From: Portibacter marinus
Lineage (GTDB): Bacteria > Bacteroidota > Bacteroidia > Chitinophagales > Saprospiraceae
Assembly: GCF_021533195.1 (NCBI RefSeq)
Contig: NZ_JAJNKB010000013.1
Coordinates: 1 to 64,000, forward strand
Length of the DNA: 64,000 bases
Reading direction: 5' to 3'
The notes beneath the pieces are model-generated. The model saw only the letters and a program-made list of their open reading frames with translations, was not told the origin of the DNA and searched no databases. This document shows, in pieces, positions 17,309 through 26,489 of this stretch (positions are counted from its first letter, which is position 1; every line of letters begins with the position of its first letter). Both the position numbers and the translations under genes were made by a program.

Positions 17309-19678
17309 ATGTCGATGAAAAATTTACTATATGTCCTTTTATTCCTATTGACTTTTATCCTAGGATTGGATGGCCAAAACATTATCAACGGTAGAGTAGC
17401 TGATGCATCCAGCGAACAGCCCATTGATTATGCCACCGTCATGGTCCTGGATAAAGAGAGTAAGGAAATGATTCAAGGAGTAACCACTGAAAACCTGGGA
17501 AAATTTAGCATTGAAGTCAATGAGACCAACGTTTATCTAGAAGTAAGTTTTCTTGGCTATGAAACCATCACCTTAAATGATATCACATTTAACAATGGGG
17601 TAGCCAATGTTGGCGTCGTCCAATTAGGCATGAATGCAACGGCACTCGACGAAGTAGTGGTCAGGGCTGAAAAGTCATCCACAGAGTTCAAATTAGACAA
17701 GCGTGTTTTTAATGTAGGTCAGGACCTGTCTAGTACAGGGGCCAGTGCCCTGGAGGTACTTAACAATGTACCTTCTGTCAATGTGAATATAGAAGGTGCC
17801 GTCTCGCTAAGGGGTAGTGCCGGGGTACAAATTCTAATCAACGGAAAGCCTTCCATCCTCACCAATGAACAAGGAAATGCATTAGGAACCATTACAGCGG
17901 ACATGATTGAAAAGGTGGAGGTCATTACAAATCCATCTGCCAAATATGAAGCAGAAGGTACCGCTGGTATCATCAATATCGTTTTGAAGAAGGATGAGAA
18001 AAAAGGGGTCAATGGTTCAATTTCCTTAAACACAGGATATCCACAGAACCATAGTTTAGGCTTCAGTTTGAATAAAAGAACAGAAAAATTGAATCTCTTT
18101 ACCCAACTTGGAGTAGGATATCGGGTATTGCCCAGTGATGTCAGAAACATCAATGAGAATTTGTTAACCGGTCGCACCATTTACTCGGAGGGTGTCGAAT
18201 ACCGAAATGAGAATTTTTATAACCTCATCTTGGGCGCTGACTACTATTTTAATCCATTGAATGTCATGACCATCTCCGGAAGTTTTGCCTACGAGATCGA
18301 GCAGCAACCTTCAGAGACAAATTTTCAGATGACGGATGCGGCGGGTGATTTAGTGAAAGAATGGAAAAGAGAAGAGACCACTTCGGCCTTTAACCCTAAG
18401 GTCCAATATGAGTTGCAATATAAACGTGATTTTGTAGATGATGAAGACCATCAATTGCTGTTTAGCGCCATTGGAAATTACTTTGGCAAAACACAATCGT
18501 CTGAGTTCACTAATACTTTGATCTCCGGAGCCGATGATTTCAGTGATCAACGAACAAGGACTCAATTTAATGAGGGTAAATACACTTTCAATTTAGATTA
18601 TACCAAACCATTTAATGAACAATGGACGCTTGAAACTGGTGCACAATATATTGCAAATGATGTCAGCAATGATTTTGAAGTCAGTAATTGTCAGGACGGT
18701 AATTTTGTAATTGAACCAGGATTTACCAACGTTTTTAATTATTATCAAAATGTGCTGGGCGTCTACGGGACCGGAGCATTTGAAGGTGAAAAATGGGGAT
18801 TGAAATTAGGTCTGAGGGCTGAGAATACTGATTTGAGAACGGTATTGGAAAATACCAATGAAGAAAATGATCAAAACTTCACCAATTGGTTTCCGACAGC
18901 ACATACTTCCTACAAGATATCAGAACGGTTTTCTGCTCAAGCCGGATATTCGAGAAGAATTTTTCGACCCCGGCTTTGGGACCTTAACCCGTTTTTTAAT
19001 ATTAGAAATAATTTCAATGTCCGCACGGGTAATCCTAATCTTTTGCCTGAATTTTCTGATTCATATGAGGTAGGAGCCATCTATATTCTGGATAAAGCTT
19101 CTCTAAATGCTACTGCTTACTATAGGTACACCACTGATGTCGTAGAGCGATTCGTGACTTTTGAGGATAATGTTAGCACCTTTAAACCTTTTAACATTGG
19201 CACCCGGAAATCAACAGGACTGGAATTCAATTTCAAATATGAGGCAGCTAAATTTCTGACTTTTACTGGAGACGCCAATTACTTTACATTCCAAAGAGAA
19301 GGTCAATACCAAGATGTTAATTTTGATTTTACGGCTGATCAATGGTCATCGAAATTGACCTCCAAATTAAAGTTTTCAAAAAGTCTCGATTTCGAAGTTA
19401 CCGGAAGATATGAGTCTGAGGAAAGAACAGTTCAAGGCACAAATTCAGATAATTTGTGGGCTGACTTAGGTATGAGATATAAAATTGGCAAAGGCCGGGC
19501 TGTATTCAACCTGAGCGTCAGAGACGTTTTTGCATCCAGAGTTCGTGAGACTTTCACAGAGCAGGCCAATTTCTCAGTGTATAGTCGTCAGCAAAGAGGG
19601 CGATTTGTATCCCTTGGCTTCAGCTATGGTTTTGGTAAGGGTGAGGCCATGCAGTATTCAGGTAGCAGAAGGCACTAA
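17309..19678 (+). CDS. Outer-membrane TonB-type beta-barrel protein with carboxypeptidase-like regulatory domain
   Basis: Seen: 789 residues; signal peptide about 1-24; a CarboxypepD_reg-like domain (about 27-110, FLGYETI), then a plug-like region (EVLNNVPSVNVNIEGAVSLRGSAG) with VEVITNPSAKYEAEGTAGIINIVLKK, and a C-terminal beta barrel ending in an aromatic strand. Known: this is the OMP_b-brl_3 type common in Bacteroidota, related to TonB-dependent receptors. Many members have no clear substrate. The start is supported by the signal peptide. It is divergent from the LytS-like kinase gene with about 280 bases between, so the LytTR pair may control it (inference). Confidence 0.88.
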   Translation: MSMKNLLYVLLFLLTFILGLDGQNIINGRVADASSEQPIDYATVMVLDKESKEMIQGVTTENLGKFSIEVNETNVYLEVSFLGYETITLNDITFNNGVANVGVVQLGMNATALDEVVVRAEKSSTEFKLDKRVFNVGQDLSSTGASALEVLNNVPSVNVNIEGAVSLRGSAGVQILINGKPSILTNEQGNALGTITADMIEKVEVITNPSAKYEAEGTAGIINIVLKKDEKKGVNGSISLNTGYPQNHSLGFSLNKRTEKLNLFTQLGVGYRVLPSDVRNINENLLTGRTIYSEGVEYRNENFYNLILGADYYFNPLNVMTISGSFAYEIEQQPSETNFQMTDAAGDLVKEWKREETTSAFNPKVQYELQYKRDFVDDEDHQLLFSAIGNYFGKTQSSEFTNTLISGADDFSDQRTRTQFNEGKYTFNLDYTKPFNEQWTLETGAQYIANDVSNDFEVSNCQDGNFVIEPGFTNVFNYYQNVLGVYGTGAFEGEKWGLKLGLRAENTDLRTVLENTNEENDQNFTNWFPTAHTSYKISERFSAQAGYSRRIFRPRLWDLNPFFNIRNNFNVRTGNPNLLPEFSDSYEVGAIYILDKASLNATAYYRYTTDVVERFVTFEDNVSTFKPFNIGTRKSTGLEFNFKYEAAKFLTFTGDANYFTFQREGQYQDVNFDFTADQWSSKLTSKLKFSKSLDFEVTGRYESEERTVQGTNSDNLWADLGMRYKIGKGRAVFNLSVRDVFASRVRETFTEQANFSVYSRQQRGRFVSLGFSYGFGKGEAMQYSGSRRH

Positions 19679-19747
19679 CCTTTAGCTGTCAATCGGTAGA
19701 TGTAAACGTATCCGCAGTTGAATTTCTCACAGGTGGAAATTCTTTCT

Positions 19748-19755
19748 TACATTTG
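19748..19755 (+). promoter_or_regulatory. -7 promoter box of ruvB; it decides the start codon
   Basis: Seen: TACATTTG fits TAnnTTTG exactly and ends 14 bases before the ATG at 19769. Transcription would start within about 7 bases of that ATG, so the longer frame opening at 19718 lies upstream of the predicted transcript and is unlikely to be used. No TTG at the ideal 19-base spacing was found. Confidence 0.45.
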
Positions 19756-19768
19756 CATAAATCCTAAT

Positions 19769-20794
19769 ATGTTAAACGAACATTTAGACGCAAGTGGGGA
19801 AAAACTGAGTTCTGAAGAACAGAGCTATGAGCAAAGTATACGCCCGGCTGTACTATCTGATTTTAAGGGTCAAAGAAAGATCGTAGAAAATCTGGAAATT
19901 TTTATTAAGGCCGCGAAACTAAGAGTTGAAGCACTGGATCACGTGCTGTTACATGGCCCTCCAGGTCTGGGGAAAACCACGCTCTCGCACATCATTTCCA
20001 CGGAAATGAACTCATCTCTGAAATTGACGTCGGGACCAGTCCTCGAAAAGCCGGGTGATTTGGCTGGATTGCTGACGAACTTGCAAGAAGGTGATGTTTT
20101 GTTTATCGATGAGATCCACCGGTTGAATAATATTGTTGAAGAGTATCTGTATTCAGCGATGGAAGATTACAGAATCGATATTATGATCGATTCCGGGCCT
20201 AACGCCCGATCTGTTCAGTTGAGTTTGGAACCATTTACCTTAATCGGTGCAACGACCAGAATGGGATTACTAACTGCACCGATGCGTGCTCGATTTGGCA
20301 TCAATTTCTTACTGGATTACTACGATATCGAAACCTTACAAGGTATTATTGAGCGAAGTGCAGGCATTTTGGACATACCCATAACTACCGAAGGTTCCTT
20401 CGAGATTGCCAAACGTTCCCGGGGTACACCTCGAATTGCGAATGCGCTACTCCGTCGAATTCGTGATTTTGCTCAAATCAAAGGAAACGGAACCATTGAC
20501 AAAGACATCAGTAAAGTAGGATTAGATGCTTTGAATGTAGATGATAGTGGCTTGGATGAAATGGATAATCGCATTCTGGACGCAGTGATTAATAAATTTA
20601 AAGGAGGGCCCGTAGGTCTTACGACCATTGCCACTGCAGTAGGTGAAGAAGCCGGCACAATTGAAGAGGTTCACGAGCCATTTCTGATCATGGAAGGTTA
20701 CTTACAACGCACTCCGAGGGGGCGAGAAGCCACACATAAAGCGTATCAGCATTTGGGTATTGTGCCACCAGGAAAAGCGGGGTCGCTTTTTTAA
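19769..20794 (+). CDS. ruvB: Holliday junction branch migration ATPase RuvB
   Basis: Seen: 341 residues from ATG 19769. Walker [10 protein letters not shown] (about 64-72), Walker B FIDEIHRL, sensor 1 GATTRMG, arginine-finger region MRARFGI, and the C-terminal winged helix with [10 protein letters not shown]. Known: RuvB drives branch migration with RuvA and RuvC. No ruvA or ruvC is next to it, which is usual for Bacteroidota. Length is normal. An earlier in-frame start at 19718 would add 17 residues but lies upstream of the promoter box. Confidence 0.97.
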   Translation: MLNEHLDASGEKLSSEEQSYEQSIRPAVLSDFKGQRKIVENLEIFIKAAKLRVEALDHVLLHGPPGLGKTTLSHIISTEMNSSLKLTSGPVLEKPGDLAGLLTNLQEGDVLFIDEIHRLNNIVEEYLYSAMEDYRIDIMIDSGPNARSVQLSLEPFTLIGATTRMGLLTAPMRARFGINFLLDYYDIETLQGIIERSAGILDIPITTEGSFEIAKRSRGTPRIANALLRRIRDFAQIKGNGTIDKDISKVGLDALNVDDSGLDEMDNRILDAVINKFKGGPVGLTTIATAVGEEAGTIEEVHEPFLIMEGYLQRTPRGREATHKAYQHLGIVPPGKAGSLF

Positions 20795-20849
20795 ATAGTG
20801 TGAATTTTCCCTTGCGAAAGTATCTGATGTCAGGTTTTATAATATGTCA

Positions 20850-21220
20850 ATGTAAAGCGCAATGTTTTCATAGCTCTCTTCGACGTCGTCGCTCCAGTTC
20901 AGAGTCGCAAGAATAAGGAGAACAACACAACTTTATTCCAGCTAGATCTCGGTATTGTCTATAATACTGCAAGTCTGGATGACGCTTGTTGTTTCGGAGT
21001 TCCAGATCTTCTGCTTGAAGCTATTTCGCCTCACATTCAAAGGATATCAGACTGAAATACGAAATCTATCAAAAAGTAGATCCTCTTAACGCATATTTGA
21101 ATTTATATTCACAAAGAAGGAAAGTATTTCAGTCAGGGTAAATACATAGCAGGGAATATTGTTTTTCCTCCGATGTTGCCTGAGTTAAAGGTGGATATGG
21201 GGGAGGTTTTTTATCACTGA
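20850..21220 (+). pseudogene. Decayed Uma2 (DUF820) family endonuclease gene, frameshifted
   Basis: Seen: with no start codon, the frame opening near 20850 reads VFIALFDVVAP, then QLDLGIVYNTASLDD, then FGVPDLLLEAISPH, and stops at 21053. The next frame (+2) continues with LKYEIYQKVDPLNAYL. The original frame then resumes with FSQGKYIAGNIVFPP and ends LKVDMGEVF before the stop at 21218. Known: these blocks, in this order, match Uma2 family nucleases (VFVAPFDV, PDL, GAPDLxxEIxSP, KYELY, LPGLxVDLxxVF). Inferred: a remnant with two compensating frameshifts and no intact 5' end; not functional. Confidence 0.75.
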
Positions 21221-21227
21221 AATTTCT

Positions 21228-22970
21228 CTACTCTATCTGCACTTCCATTACCGTTCTATAGGAGTTATCAGTTAATAGATAGTAAGAGTAATCATCCGTA
21301 TTTACTATATGATTCATCGAAGATGAAAAATATTGATTGTAACTACCGAAACTGCCTTCCAGTAGTTTCAATACTTGAAAATTTCCCGTAGCTCTATGCA
21401 TTCTTCGTAAGATCACAGCTGGAGTATCTGAGTCGCTATCCCAATCAAATCTTGCTCTTAATTCAGAAATAAAAAACTTGTTATATTCTTGAAAATCCTT
21501 AGTCAGATCAATGATTTTTAGAGCATCGCCATAGGCAAGGCTGAATTCGGTACCATAGTAAGTGAGCGTAGGATTAGACATAGGCTCTACAAATACTACT
21601 TTTCCTTCATTGTCCACCGTCATCTCCTTTCCTGCTTCATTTCCTAATGTGGGGAAAAATACATTTCCATTATTGAATTTAGCTACTTGACCTACACCAC
21701 TTTCTACTAATACTAATTGATCGTTGCTGCTTTGATATTGAAAATAAAATTGCGAATTTCCCAGCTGCTTAAATTCTAAAAAAGGGTCATTGTCATCAAT
21801 TTTTATATCCTGACTAGTCAACTGATCATCTATCGTTGTCACGCCATTAATCTGTACCTGCCCATCCAGAACTGTATTACCATCAATATCCAGATTTCCA
21901 TTAATTCCCAATTGTTTACTGGCAAAATTCCCATCAATCAAGGGTGTCGAAGTCTCTGAATTCGCTATCACCAGCCTATCACTGCCTATATAGTCCTGAC
22001 CCGCCTTATAACCAATAAAAACATTCCCCGAATTTCCGGGTCCTGCATTCCATCCGGAGCGATAACCTAAGTAGGTATTTCGACTGCCGAATGACAACTT
22101 ATTTGCTGTTTCAGAACCCACAATCGTATTAAAATCACCAGTCGATAGTTCCTCGGAAGATCTGAACCCATAAATAGTATTTGATACACCTGAACTCATA
22201 CTACTTGCAGATAACCAGCCTGTAACTGTATTAGCGATATTCTGTGGAACGTCGCTAGGTGTCACTCCTTTACCTATGTACGTATTCCCATCCTTTCCAA
22301 ACTCTAAAGCATGACCACAGAATCGCATATCTTCATTCCCATTGACCTTAAACACAATACTGTCCACCCCACTTTCCACTATTCGAATCCCACTGTCTCC
22401 ATCGTTATCAAGCGATAAACTCCCAAAGCTTTTCCAATTGGCTCCATTATAACTTTCGAACTTCTTCTCATCGGGATTGTAGCGCAAAACTCCAGGCGAA
22501 GCTCCTCCTTCTGTGTATCCAATCTTTAATCGACCATTTACATCCAAAGCTTCTGAGGGACTTAACAATCCTTTATTAATTCCAACCTGTCGATCCGATG
22601 TCATTCTAATCGTCGGAGTTCTCAATTGTGGAAAAGTAACCGGTGGCATGCTATACAGATCAAAGTTATTCCCAGACAATCTTACTTCACCTTTTGAGAC
22701 ATTATCTTGTAAAAATCGAATGGTAGATATATTTGCACCTTGTAAATCTATAACGCTGGACTGCGTTGCCGATTTAATGACCAATTGACTTGTATCTCCT
22801 TCATTATTAATTAAGAGCTTATCACTAACTTTGACTTCTACTGGATTAGTTTGAGCAAAAATCGAAACGGAAATGATTATTAAGATTAGAATCAGTGATG
22901 TGTTCATTGTCAATGTTTTAAAATTGTGTATAGAAAGCCATAAGTAAAAAGGGGCAATTTTAATTTTCAT
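21228..22970 (-). CDS. Secreted fibre/adhesin-like protein, shorter paralogue
   Basis: Seen: 580 residues. The ATG at 22970 overlaps the upstream stop by 4 bases (ATGA). An internal ATG at 22907 would give a shorter classical signal peptide (hydrophobic run then FAQ), and either may be used. The body has no catalytic motif. Blocks such as DLYSMPPVTFP, VGINKGLL, EALDVNGRLKI, GVLRYN, YNGANW, GNTYIG, NTIVGSETA and NVFIGYKAG match the Bacteroidota tail-fibre/autotransporter-head-like proteins. It is clearly paralogous to the C-terminal two thirds of the 850-residue protein encoded just upstream. It lacks the WG-repeat head. Inferred: extracellular structural or adhesive role. Confidence 0.75.
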   Translation of the reverse strand: MKIKIAPFYLWLSIHNFKTLTMNTSLILILIIISVSIFAQTNPVEVKVSDKLLINNEGDTSQLVIKSATQSSVIDLQGANISTIRFLQDNVSKGEVRLSGNNFDLYSMPPVTFPQLRTPTIRMTSDRQVGINKGLLSPSEALDVNGRLKIGYTEGGASPGVLRYNPDEKKFESYNGANWKSFGSLSLDNDGDSGIRIVESGVDSIVFKVNGNEDMRFCGHALEFGKDGNTYIGKGVTPSDVPQNIANTVTGWLSASSMSSGVSNTIYGFRSSEELSTGDFNTIVGSETANKLSFGSRNTYLGYRSGWNAGPGNSGNVFIGYKAGQDYIGSDRLVIANSETSTPLIDGNFASKQLGINGNLDIDGNTVLDGQVQINGVTTIDDQLTSQDIKIDDNDPFLEFKQLGNSQFYFQYQSSNDQLVLVESGVGQVAKFNNGNVFFPTLGNEAGKEMTVDNEGKVVFVEPMSNPTLTYYGTEFSLAYGDALKIIDLTKDFQEYNKFFISELRARFDWDSDSDTPAVILRRMHRATGNFQVLKLLEGSFGSYNQYFSSSMNHIVNTDDYSYYLLTDNSYRTVMEVQIE

Positions 22971-25519
22971 AGATCTCTTATTAGGGTTAGCTCAATAATC
23001 TGGGTAGCGTCAAACTCTGTCGCTAGAAAATAGGAATACAATTCCTTGTTTATCGTTACAGGAGCAAAAGAGTAATTTTTCTCGATTGGAGTAGTTGGTA
23101 TGTTAGTTTCCGTAATAGTGAATATTGTCTCAAAAGCGCCTGTATTTAAATTTCGACGCATAAATTTGACAACTAGGTTTGGTGCTGTTGGGTCAAATTC
23201 TACATATTTTAAGCGGATACCTTCGATGACCAAATTTGTTTGTAAGTCTCTATCCATATTTTTTACCTGCTTTATATTGCCAACCATGCCTATCCAGTCT
23301 GTGAAGTCGCTAGAGTGATAGTTGATGGAAGGGAAAAATTCTCTCACCATTCTTCCATCTGGCAGGGCGATGACATTCGCAATAAGACCAAATGAATTAG
23401 AAAGCGCGTCAATTTTCACATTTGCTTTCATCAACACATCTCCACCTATTTCCACATCCCCATTAAGAGCGAGCGAATCTATTTCAAAATCTCCGTAGAT
23501 CAGAGGGTTAGGATTCGTTGTATTTTCTATGTATAATTTATTACTACCGGGTTCACTATGACCTGCGAGATAGCCTATGAATATATTCCCATCACCAGTA
23601 TTTCTTCTACCTGCATTGTAGCCTAAAACAGTGTTTTTACTTCCATTTTGATTGGTAAGCATCGCAGAAGCGCCCACTACTGTATTAAAATCACCGGTTG
23701 TCAGATCATGCCCCGCACTGTTTCCAATGTGTGTGTTATTCAATCCATTAAAAATAAATGGTGTGCTTAGCCAACCTAAGGAAGTATTACCTGTATTGTC
23801 GTTGAAGTCTTGTCTAGCACTTTGGTGACCGATAAAAGTATTTCCTTTCTTGCCCAAGTCCAATGAATGACCATTGAAGCTCATCTGCTCATCTCCATTC
23901 ACAATGAATTTCACACTGTCTACTGCTGATTCTGCGAATGCCATCTTTGTGTCTCCGTCTCCGTCGATCGGAAGACCATCCAAAGTATTCCACACGAACC
24001 CATTGTACCCTTCGAATCTTGCAAGCGATTGGTTATAACGCATTACTCCTGCAGACGGTGTATTAGACCCATCTCCAAGCTTAATCCTTCCATTCACATC
24101 CAAAACCTCAGTTGGTGCTAATAATCCCTTTCGAATGCCAACATAATTGTTGGTCGTCATCTTAATCGTGGGTGTTCTAAGCAAAGGAAAAGTAACGGGT
24201 GGGGAACTATACAAATCAAAGCTACTTCCTGACCAGCGCATTTCGGCATTTACAGTGCCATTGTCAAGCATCTTAATCGCAGACTGTGTTGACCCGTCTA
24301 ATTCTAGGAGACTAACACTTGCAGTTGATTTAATCACTACATGACTGGAATCGGTGGTGCTTACCACCTCAAGCTCTTGAGAAGGTGTCATGGTACCAAT
24401 TCCGACTGCTTGATTCGCCAAAACTTGATTTGCTTTTACATGCTGGGTACTGTGAATATTTCCATGGACATCTAGAATCTCCTTGGGCAAACCCTCTTCA
24501 GCTAGAAAATTTAAGCCTACTTTTCCGTTCTTAAGCATAATCAATCCATCTCTTGCTTCATCCTCATTGCCATTTCCCACGGCTAATAACGTTTCTTCAT
24601 CCTTCCAACCTCCTTCGGTACCCAGTCTATTGACATTGTACCTTCCAAAGACAGTATTTAAGTACGAATTGGCTGTCAAATCTTCACCCCACACCGTACC
24701 AAAAGCACCTGTATTTCTATTGTTACGCCCCCAAATTGTTCCGTAAGCTCCTAAACAAGTATTGAAACTTCCCCACATTGTTGAATGATCAGCGGAACCA
24801 TCATTCTGAAGCCCCCATAAGGTACTAAAAGTACCAGAGCTTGAATTTCTTGTTCCCCAAATCGAATTATGCATGGCCAGTGCTTGATTGGTGCTGCCCC
24901 AGACAGTACTTGTGTCTCCGGTCACGGTGTTGTTATATCCCCAGGTGGTCGCCATCTGACTCTGCAGTCGATTTTCTTTGCCCCATGCGGTTCCGAAATG
25001 TGCTTCTATGTCATTCTGATACCCCCATGCTGTTCCATAGGTAAATCCTACATTGTTTTCTTGCCCCCAAACTGCTCCGTAAGCGCTGGAGAGTGTATTC
25101 TTCCTTCCCCAACCCATAGCATAGCCCCCTGATACATCCGTCTCAGAACCACTCGCAGTGGAATAAACTCCTGAGGCTACCGTGAATGCTCCCCAGGAAG
25201 TAGCATGTGAACCACTTGCGATGGTTCTGTTTCCAAATGCAGTAGTATTAAATGAAGATGCTGTATTTCCATTACCCCAGGCAGTAGCTTGATTACTGCT
25301 AGCCTCATTGTCCGTACCCCAGGTTGTTGAGTAAAGTCCAGAACTGATATTATTCGCGGTTTTCCCCCAGTTCATGTGCTGCACCTGCATGGAGGCACTG
25401 TCTACTGTCTGATGGAAAACTCTTACACCATTGATGTCATGGCTTAAAGATTCGATTTGTGCTGTCAAACCGCTTGTCAACAGGCTTATACAGAAAAATG
25501 CTTGGATTAATTTGTTCAT
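22967..25519 (-). CDS. Secreted fibre/adhesin-like protein with YadA-like WG-repeat head
   Basis: Seen: 850 residues; signal peptide about 1-20. Residues about 50-290 hold some 17 tandem 14-residue repeats with a (T/S)xWG or TAFG core and small/polar residues between (for example ASGVYSTASG). The rest parallels the shorter neighbour: DLYSSPPVTFP, EVLDVNGRIKL, GVMRYN, GYNGFVW, NTVVGASAM, NIFIGYLAGH. Known: 14-residue repeats of this type form the left-handed parallel beta-roll of YadA-type trimeric adhesin heads. Inferred: extracellular, probably trimeric adhesin or fibre. No YadA membrane anchor and no T9SS sorting domain are visible, so the export and attachment route is unclear. Confidence 0.8.
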   Translation of the reverse strand: MNKLIQAFFCISLLTSGLTAQIESLSHDINGVRVFHQTVDSASMQVQHMNWGKTANNISSGLYSTTWGTDNEASSNQATAWGNGNTASSFNTTAFGNRTIASGSHATSWGAFTVASGVYSTASGSETDVSGGYAMGWGRKNTLSSAYGAVWGQENNVGFTYGTAWGYQNDIEAHFGTAWGKENRLQSQMATTWGYNNTVTGDTSTVWGSTNQALAMHNSIWGTRNSSSGTFSTLWGLQNDGSADHSTMWGSFNTCLGAYGTIWGRNNRNTGAFGTVWGEDLTANSYLNTVFGRYNVNRLGTEGGWKDEETLLAVGNGNEDEARDGLIMLKNGKVGLNFLAEEGLPKEILDVHGNIHSTQHVKANQVLANQAVGIGTMTPSQELEVVSTTDSSHVVIKSTASVSLLELDGSTQSAIKMLDNGTVNAEMRWSGSSFDLYSSPPVTFPLLRTPTIKMTTNNYVGIRKGLLAPTEVLDVNGRIKLGDGSNTPSAGVMRYNQSLARFEGYNGFVWNTLDGLPIDGDGDTKMAFAESAVDSVKFIVNGDEQMSFNGHSLDLGKKGNTFIGHQSARQDFNDNTGNTSLGWLSTPFIFNGLNNTHIGNSAGHDLTTGDFNTVVGASAMLTNQNGSKNTVLGYNAGRRNTGDGNIFIGYLAGHSEPGSNKLYIENTTNPNPLIYGDFEIDSLALNGDVEIGGDVLMKANVKIDALSNSFGLIANVIALPDGRMVREFFPSINYHSSDFTDWIGMVGNIKQVKNMDRDLQTNLVIEGIRLKYVEFDPTAPNLVVKFMRRNLNTGAFETIFTITETNIPTTPIEKNYSFAPVTINKELYSYFLATEFDATQIIELTLIRDL

Positions 25520-25583
25520 TTGGATGCTAATTGGATCAATTATTGACCTAAATTAATCCCAAACCAGCCTCTTTAAAAGGTTA

Positions 25584-25615
25584 AATACCTATTCAAAGCC
25601 TCTCAATACCTATTC
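25584..25615. promoter_or_regulatory. Direct repeat upstream of the adhesin gene, LytTR-type spacing
   Basis: Seen: the 11-mer AATACCTATTC occurs at 25584-25594 and again at 25605-25615, so the period is 21 bp. The pair lies 65-96 bases upstream of the adhesin start codon. Known: LytTR regulators bind two direct repeats about two helical turns apart, and two such regulators are encoded in this window. Inferred: candidate operator; the regulator is not shown. Confidence 0.45.
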
Positions 25616-25643
25616 TGGGTCAGTGAGTGATTATTCTGGACTG

Positions 25644-26489
25644 CTAATTACTTACTGTATTCATCAAAACACCAATGCCATCGATGGATATATTGATCTC
25701 ATCACCAATCTCTAGCGTAAAATCCTGTGAAGGTACAATGCCTGTACCCGTCATTAAAAGCACACCAAATGGGAAAGAGCATTCTCTAAACAGATACTCT
25801 ACCAATTCATGATGCTTTCTTTTCATTTGGTCTATACTGATCTGATCCTCAAAAACCAAAATACTCGATCGCATAATTTGCAACATTATCAGGGACATTG
25901 GATTCAAAGCGGTATTGGTCAATAATAAGCATGGACCCAAGGCTGCACTTCCGTCATAAGTTTTCGCTTGTGGCAAGTATAAAGGATTCTCTCCTTCTAT
26001 ACTCCTTGAACTCATATCATTACCTATAGTATAACCTATTATATGTCCATCCTTATTTATGGCCAGGGTCAATTCAGGTTCAGGAACATTCCATGTACTG
26101 TCTTTCCTAATACGCACTGCATATCCATGTCCTACGATCCGGTGTTTTGTGGCTTTAAAAAACAATTCTGGCCGTTCTGCATAGTAAACCTTATCATAAA
26201 AAGATGCTCCACCTGAAGCTTGAGACTCCTCTTCCCTGCCCTCTTTACTTCTCAAATAGGTCACTCCACTTGCCCATAACTCCTGACTATTTATTGGAGG
26301 TTCAATAAAATCTTTATTGAAGTCTTCCCATATTTCATACTGTCCACGGTCAATATGCATAGTGATACGGTTAAATGCATCGTCCTTTGTAAACAAATCG
26401 TCCCAGGTCCAATTCTTCACCACCTGAAAACTACCATTGACCTCAACAACTACCAAATCCTGATTTTTAAATAATCGTAATGCTTTCAT
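25644..26489 (-). CDS. Fumarylacetoacetate-hydrolase-family dehydratase, probably 2-keto-3-deoxy-pentonate dehydratase
   Basis: Seen: 281 residues of the FAH fold. Metal-binding and active-site blocks: ASGVTYLRSK, STWNVPEPELTL, GYTIGNDMSSRSIEGENPLYLPQAK and YDGSAALGP. Known: the ENPLYLPQAK/YDGS pattern is typical of 2-keto-3-deoxy-D-arabinonate dehydratase, which makes 2-oxoglutarate semialdehyde. Inferred: second dehydration of the pathway begun by the IlvD/Edd protein. Its start codon is immediately next to the stop of the GntP gene. The semialdehyde dehydrogenase that should follow is not in the window. Confidence 0.85.
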   Translation of the reverse strand: MKALRLFKNQDLVVVEVNGSFQVVKNWTWDDLFTKDDAFNRITMHIDRGQYEIWEDFNKDFIEPPINSQELWASGVTYLRSKEGREEESQASGGASFYDKVYYAERPELFFKATKHRIVGHGYAVRIRKDSTWNVPEPELTLAINKDGHIIGYTIGNDMSSRSIEGENPLYLPQAKTYDGSAALGPCLLLTNTALNPMSLIMLQIMRSSILVFEDQISIDQMKRKHHELVEYLFRECSFPFGVLLMTGTGIVPSQDFTLEIGDEINISIDGIGVLMNTVSN

